The notes: generated by a model from the sequence alone, not told the origin. A DNA stretch of 64,000 nucleotides from Firmicutes bacterium HGW-Firmicutes-14 (GCA_002840275.1 PHAB01000018.1:19900-83899); one strand, 5' to 3'. Positions 10,448-21,493 are shown, numbered from the stretch's first letter. Numbers and translations: made by a program.

Positions 10448-12007
10448 TCAGACTCCGTCTTTAGGCGGTTCAGTAAGTTCCATGCCTTCCTTTTGGGAAA
10501 AAACAACCTTGTTGACCGCATTCAGGTAAGCCTTGGCGCTGGCCTCAAGGACATCAGTACTGACACCCCGGCCAAGAAAAGTCTTCTTATTACCACTGTT
10601 GGGCAGAATCTTGACTGTTACTTCCCCAAGGGCATCCTTGCCCCCGGTTACCGCATGCAGGTTATATAACTGCAGGGTACAGGTTATGCCGGTTATTTTA
10701 TCTATAGCCTTATAGATAGCATCTACCGGGCCGTCCCCACAGGCTGCCTCTTCCAGGATTTCCCCTTCCCCGGTAAGCCGGAGGGTGGCAGTGGGGATAA
10801 CCGATGTACCGCTCGAGATATGCAGGTAATCCAGGACATAAGTTTCCGGGACGGTCAGCACCTCATTTTCGACTATGGCTGCCAGGTCTTCATCTTTTAT
10901 TTCCCGTTTCTTATCGGCCAGTTCCTTGAACTTAAAAAAAGCCTTTTCAATTTCTTCCACCGACAAGTGATAACCCAATTCCACCAGCCTGTCTTTGATA
11001 GCATGGCGTCCGGAATGTTTGCCGAGGACAATGTTTTTAATGTTCAGACCAATCATTTCAGGGTTCATAATCTCATAAGTTGTACGCTCCTTAAGTACCC
11101 CGTCCTGGTGTATGCCTGATTCATGGGCAAAGGCATTTTTGCCCACAATGGCCTTATTCGGCTGTATTTTCATTCCGGTCAGGTTGCTTACCATGCGGCT
11201 GGTACGGTAAATTTCTTCTTTCCTGATACCGGTGTGCCTCCCGAAAAACGGGTGTCTTGTATAGAGAGCCATTACCACCTCTTCCAGGGAGGCGTTCCCG
11301 GCCCGTTCACCTATACCGTTAACGGTACATTCCACCTGCTGGGCGCCGTTTGCCACCGCCGCCAGGGAATTCGCCACCGCCAGGCCAAGATCGTTGTGGC
11401 AGTGTACACTGACTATTGCTTTATCAATGTTAGAGACTTTCTCCCTGATATCCCTGATAAAACCGCCAAATTCAAACGGTGTGGCATAGCCCACGGTGTC
11501 AGGTATATTGACAGTTGTCGCTCCCGCATTGATAGCGGCTTCAATCACCCGGCAGAGGAATTCAGGTTCACTGCGGAAGGCATCTTCGGCTGAAAACTCG
11601 ACATCTGCTGTGTATTGTCTGGCAATTTTCACCGCAGCAACCGCTGCTTCCAGTACCTGCTCCCGGGACATCTTAAGTTTATGCCTGAGATGAATATCTG
11701 AGGTGGCTATAAAAGTATGTATCCGGGCCTGATCCGCATACTTTACGGCTTCCCAGGCCCGGTCTATATCCTTGACAGACGCGCGGGCCAAGCCTGCAAT
11801 GGTAACACCCTTGACACTTTTAGCAATATTTTTAACTGCTTCAAAGTCTCCCTGAGAAGCTATGGGAAAACCGGCTTCAATAATATCAACACCCAGTTTC
11901 TGCAGCTGTCTGGCAATATCCAGCTTCTCCTGGGTATTGAGGCTCACTCCCGGTGACTGTTCTCCGTCCCTAAGCGTGGTATCAAATATCCACACCCGGT
12001 CATCCAT
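10448..12007 (-). CDS. leuA: 2-isopropylmalate synthase
   Basis: Condenses acetyl-CoA with 3-methyl-2-oxobutanoate, committing carbon to leucine. The 519-residue protein begins [20 protein letters not shown], has the metal-binding [13 protein letters not shown] and the [16 protein letters not shown] block, and ends in the leucine-sensing regulatory domain (about residues 390-500). A GGGGGGAT ribosome binding site precedes the ATG. It lies between the downstream acetolactate synthase gene and leuC. End-product control is expected at two levels: feedback on this enzyme and the T-box at the operon head. Confidence 0.97.
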   Translation of the reverse strand: MDDRVWIFDTTLRDGEQSPGVSLNTQEKLDIARQLQKLGVDIIEAGFPIASQGDFEAVKNIAKSVKGVTIAGLARASVKDIDRAWEAVKYADQARIHTFIATSDIHLRHKLKMSREQVLEAAVAAVKIARQYTADVEFSAEDAFRSEPEFLCRVIEAAINAGATTVNIPDTVGYATPFEFGGFIRDIREKVSNIDKAIVSVHCHNDLGLAVANSLAAVANGAQQVECTVNGIGERAGNASLEEVVMALYTRHPFFGRHTGIRKEEIYRTSRMVSNLTGMKIQPNKAIVGKNAFAHESGIHQDGVLKERTTYEIMNPEMIGLNIKNIVLGKHSGRHAIKDRLVELGYHLSVEEIEKAFFKFKELADKKREIKDEDLAAIVENEVLTVPETYVLDYLHISSGTSVIPTATLRLTGEGEILEEAACGDGPVDAIYKAIDKITGITCTLQLYNLHAVTGGKDALGEVTVKILPNSGNKKTFLGRGVSTDVLEASAKAYLNAVNKVVFSQKEGMELTEPPKDGV

Positions 12008-12025
12008 AATAGATCCCCCCAGTTT

Positions 12026-13693
12026 TTAGCCGTCAATGGACTGGCTCAGGGGCCGCCCGGCCAGAACCATTGGATAAACATTTTCTTCCTGATCTATAAC
12101 ACAGTCTATAATAACCGGCCCATCAGAATTAAGGGCCCTTTCCAGTGTATCACGCAGCTCTTCAGCTTCGGTTACCCTAAGCCCCAAGGCATCATATACA
12201 TCCGCAAATTTAACAAAATCAGGGTTTTTAGTGAAGATGGTAGCCATATAGCGCCTGTCACAGTAAAATTCCTGCAGCTGGCGGACCATCCCCAGGGAAT
12301 GGTTGTTCATAATAATGACCTTTATGGGAAGACCCTGTTCAACGGCCGTCCCGAATTCCTGCATATTCATCTGGAAGCTTCCGTCCCCGGTGATAAGAAT
12401 AACCGGCCGGTCCGGGACCCCCACTTTGGCCCCGACTGCTGCCGGCAGCCCGTATCCCATGGTCCCCAGGCCTCCGGAACTGACAAATGTGCGGGGCTTT
12501 TTGGCTTTATAATACTGGGCCGCCCACATCTGGTGCTGGCCCACATCAGTGACGATTATGGCTTCCCCGGAGGTCAGCTCCCTGATGGTTTCAATGATTG
12601 ACTGGGGCTTTAGCCCTGTTCCCTGTTCATATTTAAGGGGATACTTTTTCTTTAATTCTTCTATATGAGCCAGCCACTGCTCCTCTTTTTGGGCCGCCAG
12701 CTGTCCCAGCATAGTTTCCATGACCATTCTGACATCCCCGACAATCGGTACGTCAATTTTGACATTTTTGCCAATTTCAGCAGGGTCTATGTCAACATGG
12801 ATTATTTTTGCCTTTGGGGCAAAAGACGAAAAGTCCACCGCCACCCGGTCATCAAAACGGACACCCAGGGCTACCAGGACATCACACTCCATAACCGCCA
12901 TGTTTGCATACCTGGCGCCATGCAGCCCCAGCATCCCAAGGGAAAGAGGGTGGCAGCCCGGAATACCTCCCAGGCCCATGAGGGTACTGACTACCGGGGC
13001 GGAAATCCGTTCGGCAAGTTCTGTCAGGACTTCTGAACCGTTTGAAGCAATTACACCCCCGCCGGAATAAATTACCGGTCTCCTGGCATGCTTGATGAGG
13101 TTACAGGCCGTCGTTACCTGGGATTTGTGGCCCCTGTATGTAGGTTTATATCCCAGCAGCTTGAGGTCGGTGGGCTGGGTATAAGTTATCTCCTGCTGGA
13201 GAACGTTTTTGGGCAGGTCAATCAGTACAGGCCCCGGCCTTCCTGTAGAAGCTATGTGAAAAGCCCGTTTAATGATCAGAGGCAGTTTGGCTGCATCCCT
13301 GACCAGGTAATTGTGTTTAGTTATAGGAATGGTAATACCCGTTATATCTACTTCCTGAAAAGCATCGGTACCCACCATTGTGGTTGGTACCTGACCGGTA
13401 ATGACAACCAGGGGAATGGAATCCATATAAGCGGTGGCTATACCAGTTACCAGGTTTGTGGCGCCTGGCCCCGAGGTAGCAATACATACACCCACCCGGC
13501 CTGTTACCCGGGCATAACCGTCGGCGGCATGAACAGCCCCCTGCTCGTGCCTGACCAGGATATGTTTTATATCCGAGGACTGGCATAAAGCATCATAAAC
13601 CGGCAGTATGTTCCCCCCGGGATAACCGAAAACGACTTCCACACCCTGTTCCTTAAGGCACTCAATTAAAGCCCCGGCAGCGGTCATCTTCAT
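12026..13693 (-). CDS. ilvB: Acetolactate synthase, catalytic subunit (copy downstream of ilvC)
   Basis: Thiamine-diphosphate enzyme that joins two pyruvates, or pyruvate and 2-oxobutyrate, in valine, leucine and isoleucine synthesis. The 555 residues carry the catalytic glutamate in [18 protein letters not shown] and the cofactor motif [11 protein letters not shown]. The frame is open to 13714, but AAAAGGAGGGG lies inside that extension, so the ATG at 13693 ([20 protein letters not shown]) is the likely start. It is a close paralogue of the gene at 15333-16994, and only one regulatory subunit gene is present between them. Function as a second anabolic enzyme is probable; a specialised role cannot be excluded. 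Confidence 0.94.
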   Translation of the reverse strand: MKMTAAGALIECLKEQGVEVVFGYPGGNILPVYDALCQSSDIKHILVRHEQGAVHAADGYARVTGRVGVCIATSGPGATNLVTGIATAYMDSIPLVVITGQVPTTMVGTDAFQEVDITGITIPITKHNYLVRDAAKLPLIIKRAFHIASTGRPGPVLIDLPKNVLQQEITYTQPTDLKLLGYKPTYRGHKSQVTTACNLIKHARRPVIYSGGGVIASNGSEVLTELAERISAPVVSTLMGLGGIPGCHPLSLGMLGLHGARYANMAVMECDVLVALGVRFDDRVAVDFSSFAPKAKIIHVDIDPAEIGKNVKIDVPIVGDVRMVMETMLGQLAAQKEEQWLAHIEELKKKYPLKYEQGTGLKPQSIIETIRELTSGEAIIVTDVGQHQMWAAQYYKAKKPRTFVSSGGLGTMGYGLPAAVGAKVGVPDRPVILITGDGSFQMNMQEFGTAVEQGLPIKVIIMNNHSLGMVRQLQEFYCDRRYMATIFTKNPDFVKFADVYDALGLRVTEAEELRDTLERALNSDGPVIIDCVIDQEENVYPMVLAGRPLSQSIDG

Positions 13694-13817
13694 CCCATTC
13701 CCCTCCTTTTCCATATTACCCCGGCAGGCCTCTTACTAGTAAGAGGCCTGCACTGATACTCTTAGATTGGTTTTGTTTCAACGGGCCATGGTAAAGCGGC
13801 TTTAGCGACCGGTGGTT

Positions 13818-14813
13818 TTACTTCTTTTTAAGCCATGGCATCATTTCACGCAGTTTCTTACCCACAACCTCAATCTGGTGCTCTGCATCAGCATTTCTCA
13901 AAGCATTAAACACCGGACGGTTGACACTGTTTTCAAGGAGCCATTCCCTGGCAAACTGGCCTGTTTGTATTTCATACAGTATCTGGCGCATTTCTTCTTT
14001 GGTTTCTTCGTTAATAATACGGGGTCCTGTGACATGGTCGCCGTATTCGGCAGTATCACTTATGGAATACCTCATGTAGCTCAGGCCGCCTTCATAAATA
14101 AGGTCGACAATCAGCTTCATCTCGTGCAGGCATTCGAAATATGCCATCTCAGGGGCGTAACCTGCCTCCACCAGGGTTTCAAACCCGGCCTTAATCAGTG
14201 CTGTTACCCCGCCGCATAATACGGCCTGCTCACCGAACAGGTCTGTTTCGGTTTCCTCTTTGAACGAAGTTTCAAATACTCCTGCCTTTGTGCAGCCTAT
14301 CCCCTTGGCATATGCCAGGGCTATATCCATCGCTTTACCGGTGGCATCCTGGTGAATGGCCACAAGACCCGGAACACCGGCGCCTTCCTGATACATCCTG
14401 CGCACCATGTGCCCGGGACTTTTTGGCGCTATCATAAAGACATCGACATTTGCGGGGGGTACGATCTGGCCAAAATGGATATTGAAACCATGAGAGAAGC
14501 AGAGAGCCTTTCCTTCAGTCATATGCTGGGCTATCGACTCTTTATATACTATGGCCTGAATCTGGTCAGGCACCAGTATCTGGATGATATCCGCCTTTTC
14601 GGCTGCTTCTGCCACACTCATGACCTCAAAACCGTATTCCACTGCGGCATCCCATTCCGGCAGGTCACGGCGAAGGCCAATTACCACATTCATGCCGCTG
14701 TCTTTCAGGTTTTGGGCCTGGGCATGGCCCTGGCTGCCATAGCCTATCACGGCAATAGTCTTATCCTTTAGCAGGTTTAGGTCAGCATCACTGTCATAAT
14801 ACATTTTTACCAC
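13818..14813 (-). CDS. ilvC: Ketol-acid reductoisomerase
   Basis: Converts acetolactate and acetohydroxybutyrate to the dihydroxy acids with NAD(P)H and Mg2+. The 331-residue class I protein has the Rossmann motif [18 protein letters not shown], the SHGFNIHFG segment and the metal-binding [12 protein letters not shown]. The start is GTG at 14813, which shares its G with the ilvN stop (TAGTG). AAGGAGG lies ten bases upstream, so translation is coupled to the regulatory subunit of the preceding enzyme. Confidence 0.97.
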   Translation of the reverse strand: MVKMYYDSDADLNLLKDKTIAVIGYGSQGHAQAQNLKDSGMNVVIGLRRDLPEWDAAVEYGFEVMSVAEAAEKADIIQILVPDQIQAIVYKESIAQHMTEGKALCFSHGFNIHFGQIVPPANVDVFMIAPKSPGHMVRRMYQEGAGVPGLVAIHQDATGKAMDIALAYAKGIGCTKAGVFETSFKEETETDLFGEQAVLCGGVTALIKAGFETLVEAGYAPEMAYFECLHEMKLIVDLIYEGGLSYMRYSISDTAEYGDHVTGPRIINEETKEEMRQILYEIQTGQFAREWLLENSVNRPVFNALRNADAEHQIEVVGKKLREMMPWLKKK

Positions 14814-15328
14814 TAGTTATCATCCTCCTTGTTATCGTTTATAGAAGTAAATTTTTGTCCCCTCAGCATGGCAACCTTACCGGTACGCACCAGTTCCTTG
14901 ATGCCAAACGGAATAAGGGACTCAATCACCGCACTGATTTTATCCTCATCACCGGTACATTCGATGATCAGGGTCTTACGCCCAATATCCACAATCCGGG
15001 CCCTGAAAATATCGACAATCTGCATTATTTCGCCCCGGACGGTGGGATCTGCGCCTACCTTGATAAGCACCAGTTCCCGGTCTACATACTGTTCAGAGGT
15101 TATATCATTTATTTTGATAACATCAATAAGTTTGTGCAACTGTTTGGTAACCTGCTCCAGTACCAGGTCATCCCCGGAAACAACGATTGTCATTCTTGAT
15201 ATATTGGAGTTTTCCGTCCGCCCGACAGTCAGGCTGTCAATGTTGTAACCACGCCGGCTGAAAAGGCCTGCCACCCGGGTCAGTACACCGGGATTATTTT
15301 CCACCAGTACAGCAAGGATATGCCTCAT
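14813..15328 (-). CDS. ilvN: Acetolactate synthase, regulatory subunit
   Basis: Small subunit that activates the catalytic subunit and confers valine feedback inhibition. The 171 residues contain an N-terminal ACT domain ([21 protein letters not shown], with the NIDSLTVG strand) and the C-terminal domain seen in the longer IlvH-type subunits. Its ribosome binding site overlaps the end of the upstream ilvB, and its stop overlaps the ilvC start. It is the only small subunit in the window for two large subunits, so it may serve both. The gene is called ilvN or ilvH in different organisms. Confidence 0.96.
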   Translation of the reverse strand: MRHILAVLVENNPGVLTRVAGLFSRRGYNIDSLTVGRTENSNISRMTIVVSGDDLVLEQVTKQLHKLIDVIKINDITSEQYVDRELVLIKVGADPTVRGEIMQIVDIFRARIVDIGRKTLIIECTGDEDKISAVIESLIPFGIKELVRTGKVAMLRGQKFTSINDNKEDDN

Positions 15329-15332
15329 AGCT

Positions 15333-16994
15333 CTAACCTCCTAACATCTTGTGGATCGCGCCGCCCGGGGGAACCATAGGAAATACGTTTTCTTCCCGCT
15401 CTACAACAAAATCTATAAGTACCGGGCGTTTGGCCTCGATAGCTTTTTTCAGGGCGGGCTTAACTTCATTGGGTTCCGTAACCCGGAGGCCAACAGCCCC
15501 ATAAGCTTCCGCCAGTTTCACAAAATCCGGGCCCGTTATTTCTGTATATGAGTACCTGCGGTCATAGAATATTTCCTGCCACTGCCGCACCATGCCAAGG
15601 AAGTTATTGTTCAGGATGACAACTATCACCGGGATATTATAGTGCACAGCTGTGGCCAGCTCCTGGATGTTCATCTGAATACTCCCGTCACCCGCAATGT
15701 CAATCACCACAGAATCGGGGCACCCCACTTGGGCACCGATGGCAGCCGGCAGTCCGTATCCCATTGTACCCAGTCCTCCGGACGAAATAAACGTCCGCGG
15801 TCTCGTATACTTGTAATACTGGGCGGCCCACATCTGGTTTTGCCCGACTTCTGTTACAATTATAGCATCTCCCCTGGTTACTTCATATATTTGTTCAATT
15901 ATAAACTGTGGTTTTAGTTTTCCATTCGCCCCATATGACAATGGATGTTTTTCTTTCCACTGGGCAATCTTATCCTGCCATTCACCTGAAAGCTGCTGTT
16001 CGAGTTTTTCGTTCAGCTGGGCCAGGACTTTTTTCACGTCCCCGACAATAGGTACGTCAACTTTGACGTTTTTACCGATTTCAGCCGGGTCCACATCTAT
16101 ATGTATTACCCTGGCTTTTGCAGCAAACTCGTCAATTTTGCCTGTCACCCGGTCATCAAACCTTGCCCCAACAGCAATCAGCAGGTCACATTCACTGACA
16201 GCATAGTTTGCCGCCTTGGTACCATGCATACCCAGCATACCCAGGGACATGGGATGGGTTTCCGGGAATGCCCCCTTACCCAAAAGGGTAGTTGTCACAG
16301 GGCTCAGGGTAAGTTCCGCCAGCCTGAAGAGTTCAGCATTGGCCCCTGATACTATCACTCCTCCCCCGCAGTAAATCACCGGCCTTTTGGCATTTCCAAT
16401 CAGTTTGGCTGCCTGCCCAATCTGGCCCTTGTTTCCTTTAAGGATAGGTTTATATCCCTTCAAGCTTACATCTTCCGGGTACTTAAATTTGGTTTTGGCC
16501 ACCTGGACATCTTTGGGAAGGTCGATTAAAACGGGACCGGGCCGTCCGGTGGTAGCTATATGAAACGATTCCTTTATAGTCCTGGCCAGGTCTTTGACGT
16601 CATTGACCAGGTAATTGTGTTTGGTTATGGGAAGGGTGATACCCGTAATATCCGCTTCCTGGAAGGAGTCTTTCCCCAGCATTCCACATGGCACCTGTCC
16701 TGTAAGGGCTATAATAGGTACAGAATCCATATATGCATTGGCAATACCTGTTACCAGATTAGTAGCCCCGGGTCCTGAAGTGGCAACACATACCCCGGGT
16801 TTTCCGGTAGCTCTTGCATAACCGTCCGCTGCATGGGCAGCGCCCTGTTCATGCCGCACCAGGTAATGCTTCAGGCCGGAATCGTACAAGGCATCATAGA
16901 ATGGCAGAATCTGCCCTCCCGGATATCCAAAAATAGCTTCCACGCCTTCTTCCTTAAGGCTCTTAATGATTATTTCCGCCCCTGATAACTGCAC
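15333..16994 (-). CDS. ilvB: Acetolactate synthase, catalytic subunit (copy upstream of ilvN)
   Basis: First catalytic subunit gene of the operon, paired directly with ilvN. The 553 residues carry the catalytic glutamate ([18 protein letters not shown]), [16 protein letters not shown] and the TPP motif [12 protein letters not shown] chose the GTG at 16994 ([19 protein letters not shown]) because GGAGGTGG sits six bases before it and this start matches the paralogue. An in-frame ATG at 17012 overlapping the ilvD stop (TAATG) is the alternative. The open frame continues to 17111, but that part lies within ilvD and is not coding. Its own small subunit and position suggest it is the main housekeeping enzyme. 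Confidence 0.95.
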   Translation of the reverse strand: MQLSGAEIIIKSLKEEGVEAIFGYPGGQILPFYDALYDSGLKHYLVRHEQGAAHAADGYARATGKPGVCVATSGPGATNLVTGIANAYMDSVPIIALTGQVPCGMLGKDSFQEADITGITLPITKHNYLVNDVKDLARTIKESFHIATTGRPGPVLIDLPKDVQVAKTKFKYPEDVSLKGYKPILKGNKGQIGQAAKLIGNAKRPVIYCGGGVIVSGANAELFRLAELTLSPVTTTLLGKGAFPETHPMSLGMLGMHGTKAANYAVSECDLLIAVGARFDDRVTGKIDEFAAKARVIHIDVDPAEIGKNVKVDVPIVGDVKKVLAQLNEKLEQQLSGEWQDKIAQWKEKHPLSYGANGKLKPQFIIEQIYEVTRGDAIIVTEVGQNQMWAAQYYKYTRPRTFISSGGLGTMGYGLPAAIGAQVGCPDSVVIDIAGDGSIQMNIQELATAVHYNIPVIVVILNNNFLGMVRQWQEIFYDRRYSYTEITGPDFVKLAEAYGAVGLRVTEPNEVKPALKKAIEAKRPVLIDFVVEREENVFPMVPPGGAIHKMLGG

Positions 16995-17011
16995 TTTGTC
17001 CACCTCCGTCA

Positions 17012-18676
17012 TTAACCGTCTTTTAGGACTGCACCTGTACTGGCTGAAGTAACCAGCTTGGCATAACGCGCCAGGTACCCTTTTTTGACTCTGGGTTCGC
17101 GGGGCTGCCACCCTGCAAGACGGGTTTGCAGCTCCTCGTCACTGATAAGAACATTCAGGCGGCAGTTGGGAATGTCTATTTCAATAATATCTCCTTCACG
17201 CACGGCTGCTATAGGCCCTCCTTCCGCTGCTTCAGGGGAAACGTGCCCTATGGATGCCCCCCTGGTGGCGCCGGAAAAACGACCGTCGGTAATCAGGGCC
17301 ACGTCCTTATCCATGCCCAGGCCTGCCACCATGGCTGTAGGAGTAAGCATCTCCCTCATCCCCGGACCTCCCTTGGGCCCTTCATAACGGATAATGATTA
17401 CATCACCTTTGTTTATCTTACCTTCAACAAGAGCCTGGACAATCTCTTCCTCAGATTCAAATACCCTGGCCGGTCCTTTGTGACAGAGCATTTCAGGCGC
17501 CACTGCGGCTTCCTTGACCACTGACCCCAGCGGGGCTATATTCCCCCTCAAAATGGCCAGACCGCCCTTCTCACTATAAGGGTTGTCAAGGGGCCTGATC
17601 ACTTCGGGATTGAGTATCTTCCTGCCTTCGATGTTTTCCCCCAGTGTCCGGCCGGTAACTGTCAGCCGGTCAAGACAGAGGATGTCTTTTTTGGCCAGTT
17701 CGGCTGCTACGGCCGGTATCCCGCCTGCCTCGTCCAGATCCTGGATATGGTGAGAGCCGGCCGGACTCAGCTTACACAAATGAGGAGTCTTTTCATTTAA
17801 TTCCCTAAACACATCAAGCTCCAGTTCAATACCACATTCATGAGCAATCGCGGGCAGGTGAAGGACAGTATTGGTTGATCCCCCAAGAGCCATATCGGCA
17901 GCTATAGCATTATTAAATGATTCCCGGGTCATGATGTCAAGGGCCTTGATATTTTTCCCAACCAGTTCCATGATTTTCATTCCGGTCTGTTTGGCCAGCC
18001 TTTTCCGGGCTGCCGTAACAGCCGGAATGGTCCCGCTTCCCGGCAGGGACATACCCAGCACTTCGGTCAGGCAGTTCATGGTATTGGCAGTGAACATTCC
18101 TGCACATGAACCGCAGCCAGGACATACGGCTTCTTCCATCTCGGCCAGTTCTTCCTCTGTAATCCTGCCTCCGCGGGCAGCCCCCACACCCTCGAAGATG
18201 TTGCTTAACGAAACATCCCGGCCCTGGTATCTGCCGGTGAGCATAGGTCCGCCGCTTACAACTATTGAGGGTATGTTCAGGCGTGCAGCAGCCATCAGCA
18301 TCCCCGGAATAATCTTATCACAATTGGGGATCAGTACCAGGCCGTCAAAGGCATGGGCCTGGGTCATAATTTCGATTGAATCGGCAATAATTTCCCTGCT
18401 GGCCAGGGAATATTTCATCCCGGAGTGGTTCATGGCTATCCCGTCACAAACACCGATTGCCGGGAATTCGACAGGGGTGCCCCCTGCCATTCTGACCCCG
18501 GCCTTAACGGCTTCGGCAATGATATCCAGATGGATGTGTCCCGGCACTACTTCATTTTGAGAGTTAACGATCCCTATAAACGGTCTCGCTAATTCCTCAT
18601 CTGTATAGCCCATCGCTTTAAACAGGGAGCGGTGGGGCGCCTTTTCCAAACCTTTTTTTACTGCATCACTTCTCAC
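17012..18676 (-). CDS. ilvD: Dihydroxy-acid dehydratase
   Basis: Iron-sulfur dehydratase making 2-oxoisovalerate and 3-methyl-2-oxopentanoate from the dihydroxy acids. The 554 residues include [29 protein letters not shown] and [19 protein letters not shown], which supply cluster cysteines, and [23 protein letters not shown] near the C-terminus is split by the active-site serine. The start is GTG at 18676, six bases after GGAGGGG; the open frame extends to 18787 but that stretch has no signal for translation. It is the first gene after the T-box leader. Confidence 0.96.
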   Translation of the reverse strand: MRSDAVKKGLEKAPHRSLFKAMGYTDEELARPFIGIVNSQNEVVPGHIHLDIIAEAVKAGVRMAGGTPVEFPAIGVCDGIAMNHSGMKYSLASREIIADSIEIMTQAHAFDGLVLIPNCDKIIPGMLMAAARLNIPSIVVSGGPMLTGRYQGRDVSLSNIFEGVGAARGGRITEEELAEMEEAVCPGCGSCAGMFTANTMNCLTEVLGMSLPGSGTIPAVTAARKRLAKQTGMKIMELVGKNIKALDIMTRESFNNAIAADMALGGSTNTVLHLPAIAHECGIELELDVFRELNEKTPHLCKLSPAGSHHIQDLDEAGGIPAVAAELAKKDILCLDRLTVTGRTLGENIEGRKILNPEVIRPLDNPYSEKGGLAILRGNIAPLGSVVKEAAVAPEMLCHKGPARVFESEEEIVQALVEGKINKGDVIIIRYEGPKGGPGMREMLTPTAMVAGLGMDKDVALITDGRFSGATRGASIGHVSPEAAEGGPIAAVREGDIIEIDIPNCRLNVLISDEELQTRLAGWQPREPRVKKGYLARYAKLVTSASTGAVLKDG

Positions 18677-18869
18677 TTGAAACCCCTCCCCAAAAAGTAT
18701 TCTCCGCTGTAACCCAAATACTATGCAGCCTTTGTGGTTTACTTGCATCCACAAAGGCATCGGGACAAAGACACTGCAAATTTTCATCTTGTCTTTATTT
18801 AGGGCTGTTCAACCTGTCACCAGCCGCTAACCCTGCCAGTCAAAAGAGTTCTTGGCGTCAGTCGGATAA

Positions 18870-19145
18870 TAGAAAACCCCTCACCCTGATAGACTCCTAT
18901 CAGGGACGAGAGGTCTAACCTTCCGCGGTACCACCCTGCTTGCCGTTCATTCGCAAACTAAGTCCCAAACAACCGGCCACTTTACGTGTCACGCACACAT
19001 GATAACGGTCTGTACCGGAGAAACCTACTGAGCAACACAAGCCATGCCGTTCAGCCCTCAGTTCCGGGGTGAGCAATTATACACATCCGGCGCCGGTTTT
19101 CAGCTGCCCCGGCTCTCTGAGGCCCTGTTCAAGTGTATAAATTCC
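18870..19145 (-). promoter_or_regulatory. T-box leader, probably tRNA-Leu responsive
   Basis: The minus strand carries the hallmark T-box sequence AGGGTGGTACCGCGG (18923-18937). It is followed by a long terminator hairpin with arms CCTCTCGTCCCTGATAG and CTATCAGGGTGAGGGG and a T-run (18873-18914). Upstream lies a stem I region with AGAGAGCCGGGG (about 19095-19120) and a candidate specifier codon CTC (19071-19073) in TTG-CTC-ACCCC. CTC codes for leucine, which fits an operon ending in leuACDB. In this riboswitch class uncharged tRNA stabilises the antiterminator so that the operon is read when the amino acid is scarce. The T-box itself is certain; the specifier assignment is an inference from position and context. 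Confidence 0.93.
18873..18914 (-). terminator. T-box regulatory terminator
   Basis: A stable hairpin of about 16 base pairs with a GAGT loop is followed by TTTT on the minus strand. It lies immediately after the T-box motif and about 200 bases before ilvD. It is the element bypassed when uncharged tRNA binds. Confidence 0.9.
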
Positions 19146-19194
19146 CCTTCATTACCATTTTATTAAATATTATTTCTAGGAATATATTGAATCT

Positions 19195-19224
19195 AGTATA
19201 CAAAATTCACCTTACATGTGTCAA
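19195..19224 (-). promoter_or_regulatory. Sigma-A promoter of the ilv-leu-cimA operon
   Basis: The minus strand has a perfect -35 TTGACA (19219-19224), an 18-base spacer and -10 TATACT (19195-19200). Transcription would start near 19188, giving about 45 bases before stem I of the T-box. It lies between the lysC stop and the leader. Confidence 0.88.
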
Positions 19225-19240
19225 GGTATTTTTACAAAAT

Positions 19241-20440
19241 TTATATTTTCCCCAACTCAATATCATCATGCAGGATCTGTATTGCCTTTGATAAATCGGA
19301 TTCTTTAATCAGGAAAGAAATGGTAATATCAGAATCAGAGGTTTGAAGAACGGTTATTCCTGCCTTGTCAAGAGATTCCATGATATCTGCCATAACCCCG
19401 GGAACACCTTCCATCCCGGCGCCGATCACCGATACCTTGGCACATCCCGGGTCCACCGTAGTATTGTACCCGGCTTTCTGCAGGGCCGCTTTAGCCCGCC
19501 CGGTATCCTCACCTTTAATGATGAAGAAAATTGAATTCGGCGCCACACCGGTCATATCAATACTAATACGGGCCTCAGCCATGGTTTTGAGGACTTTTAC
19601 CTTAGCCATCTGTACATCTCCGCCGTCAAGAGGCCCTACCTTGACCTGGGTTATATCTGACAGGTGGGCCAGACCTGTGATGACCCGTTCTGCCACATGT
19701 TCGGCTATCAGGGTCCCTTCTGCATCAGAGAAGGTATTCTTTATCTTGATGGGAATTTTCCCGCTCATAGCGGCTTCCACTGCCCTTGGGTGGATTACCT
19801 TGGCCCCCTGATTGGCCATCTCACATATCTCCCTGTATGAAATATCCTTCATTATTGCGGCATCAGGTACCAGTCTGGGATCAATGGTCATGACCCCATC
19901 CACATCGGTATATATCTCTACATATTCCGCCTGAAGGGCGGCGCCCAGCGCAGTAGCAGTCGTATCACTGCCACCCCGGCCAAGGGTTGTAACACTGCCG
20001 TCCTCACAGATACCCTGAAATCCGGCAACAATCACAATCCTGTCTTGAGCCAAATGTCTATTTATATATTCCGGGTCAATCTCCATGATCCTGGCATTGC
20101 CATGGTTACCGTCAGTGCGGATCCCGGCCTGGGCCCCGGTCAGGGCTACAGCCCTGTATCCCCGGTTCCTTAGTGCGGTAGCCATAACCACGGTAGAAAT
20201 TACTTCACCACAGGAAATCAACAGGTCCATTTCCCTTGGGGCAACATCAGTATGTATATTTTTCACCAGGTCAATCAGGGTATCGGTGGCATAAGGCTCA
20301 CCCTTCCTGCCCATAGCTGAAACAACAACTACAGGCTGAAAACCCTGTTCCCTGGCAGAGATTATCCTTTCAACTGCTTTGGCCCGTCCTTCAGGGGTTG
20401 CCACAGAAGTACCCCCAAATTTTTGTACCACGATTTTCAC
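19241..20440 (-). CDS. lysC: Aspartate kinase
   Basis: Phosphorylates aspartate, the entry step to lysine, diaminopimelate, threonine and methionine. The 399 residues open with MKIVVQKFGGTSVATPEGR and contain GRGGSDTTATALGAAL and TDVDGVMTIDPRL of the kinase domain, followed by two ACT domains (about residues 265-399) for feedback control. The start is GTG at 20440 after GGGAGAGG. It has its own promoter and sits directly upstream of the branched-chain operon promoter, with no obvious terminator between, so some read-through into the T-box leader is possible. Confidence 0.95.
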   Translation of the reverse strand: MKIVVQKFGGTSVATPEGRAKAVERIISAREQGFQPVVVVSAMGRKGEPYATDTLIDLVKNIHTDVAPREMDLLISCGEVISTVVMATALRNRGYRAVALTGAQAGIRTDGNHGNARIMEIDPEYINRHLAQDRIVIVAGFQGICEDGSVTTLGRGGSDTTATALGAALQAEYVEIYTDVDGVMTIDPRLVPDAAIMKDISYREICEMANQGAKVIHPRAVEAAMSGKIPIKIKNTFSDAEGTLIAEHVAERVITGLAHLSDITQVKVGPLDGGDVQMAKVKVLKTMAEARISIDMTGVAPNSIFFIIKGEDTGRAKAALQKAGYNTTVDPGCAKVSVIGAGMEGVPGVMADIMESLDKAGITVLQTSDSDITISFLIKESDLSKAIQILHDDIELGKI

Positions 20441-20497
20441 TTCTTACACCTCTCCCAAAATAAAAAATAAGTCACCTTATAAAAAATCTACTTTATA

Positions 20498-20526
20498 AGT
20501 ATATACCTATCACGCCTGCATTTCAA
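20498..20526 (-). promoter_or_regulatory. Promoter of lysC
   Basis: On the minus strand -35 TTGAAA (20521-20526) is followed by a 17-base spacer and -10 TATACT (20498-20503). The transcript would begin near 20491, leaving a leader of about 50 bases that is too short for a lysine riboswitch. Confidence 0.8.
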
Positions 20527-20608
20527 TTAGAAATTGTCCCCCTTATCAGGGTCTGCAGGTATAAATAACGGAATATATGACTATCCTCTAAATGAGGTGA
20601 TTAATCCT

Positions 20609-21397
20609 ATGGATAAGACCAAATACCTGCCGGACAGGCCCAGGTTTATTGTCTACCTTATAGTAATCTTTATTGCCTTCACGGCATTTGCCCTCAGCCG
20701 GGAAAAACCCAGTGTAAGTATTCAGCCGGTAACGGAAAACCAGGTAACAGAAACCGAGCGGCTGACCCGGGAAATCCGTGGTTTAAAAAACAGGCTGGCC
20801 AGGCTCGAACCTGCTGTTCCGGTAAAGATTGTGACACCTGACCAGGGCAGACCTGATCAGGGCAGACATGCAGCAGGGGCAATGCCGGTCCAGAGTGTGA
20901 TGGAAGAAGGAAGCATCCTGGAATTTGACATAGTGTATGAAGACCCTGAATGGGTCAGGCCTGATTATCAGCCGTACTGGCACAGTGAAAACGGGCAGGC
21001 ACAAAGTATCCCCAACCTGGTTCAGAATTCGTACCATCGCCTGTTTATATCCCCCGGCACAGAGGTCCTGTGGAAGGAAACCATGCATACCAGCGGAACT
21101 GCCGAGCTTTTCCGGGAGGTGAGTCTGCCGGTATTTAACGGTGAACCGGGGAATACTGTGGCGGTGATAGTATTTAACCACCAGGTCAGTGATGCCTTCC
21201 TTTGGGACAACCAGGTAGTTTTAGCCGGAGTCCCTTCAAGGACAGGGATACAGGTAATAGCCTTTGATAAACGGGCCCTTGTCAAAAGTACTTCCGGAGA
21301 AATCCCAGCCAAAAACAACAGCCTGAAATACCTCGTCCAGCTGGTCACCCCGGACGGATATGAAATCGACTATAATTACTGTGTGATAAGCTTATGA
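20609..21397 (+). CDS. Single-pass membrane-anchored protein of unknown function
   Basis: I do not recognise a family. The 262-residue protein starts MDKTKYLPDRPRF after GAGGTGA. It has one N-terminal membrane segment (about residues 14-30, IVYLIVIFIAFTAFAL), then a short predicted coiled coil (TETERLTREIRGLKNRLARLE), a linker and a likely extracytoplasmic beta-rich domain. That domain contains YHRLFISPGTEVLWKETM and VTPDGYEIDYNYCVISL. The positive residues before the segment suggest the bulk is outside the cell. The upstream in-frame ATG at 20534 has no good ribosome site and overlaps the lysC promoter region. It is divergent from lysC and convergent with argH, so it forms its own unit. Confidence 0.75.
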   Translation: MDKTKYLPDRPRFIVYLIVIFIAFTAFALSREKPSVSIQPVTENQVTETERLTREIRGLKNRLARLEPAVPVKIVTPDQGRPDQGRHAAGAMPVQSVMEEGSILEFDIVYEDPEWVRPDYQPYWHSENGQAQSIPNLVQNSYHRLFISPGTEVLWKETMHTSGTAELFREVSLPVFNGEPGNTVAVIVFNHQVSDAFLWDNQVVLAGVPSRTGIQVIAFDKRALVKSTSGEIPAKNNSLKYLVQLVTPDGYEIDYNYCVISL

Positions 21398-21443
21398 TTG
21401 GCTTATAATTGCTCATAAATGTGACCGGCTGATAAACGTTAAA

Positions 21444-21493
21444 ATACCGCCCGGGCAGCAGCCCATGCAGTGGGAGCTGTTACCGGGCGGTAT
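21444..21493. terminator. Bidirectional terminator between the membrane protein and argH
   Basis: The long hairpin pairs ATACCGCCCGG with CCGGGCGGTAT, with further pairing (CAGC/GCTG, CCCA/TGGG) inside. On the minus strand it ends in TTTT. It can stop both the plus-strand gene and the arg operon. Confidence 0.85.

Noticed and set aside
16995..17111. N-terminal extension of the upstream ilvB into ilvD
   Set aside because: The extension lies within ilvD in another frame. A GGAGGTGG site supports the GTG at 16994, with 17012 the only other reasonable start.
18677..18787. N-terminal extension of ilvD
   Set aside because: It adds 37 residues unlike any IlvD and has no ribosome site; GGAGGGG fits the GTG at 18676.
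18830..19145. tRNA gene or independent small RNA in the ilvD leader
   Set aside because: The conserved AGGGTGGTACCGCGG and following terminator identify it as a T-box leader.
20441..20497. Lysine riboswitch ahead of lysC
   Set aside because: The predicted leader is only about 50 bases, too short for the lysine aptamer, and no matching conserved stems are visible.
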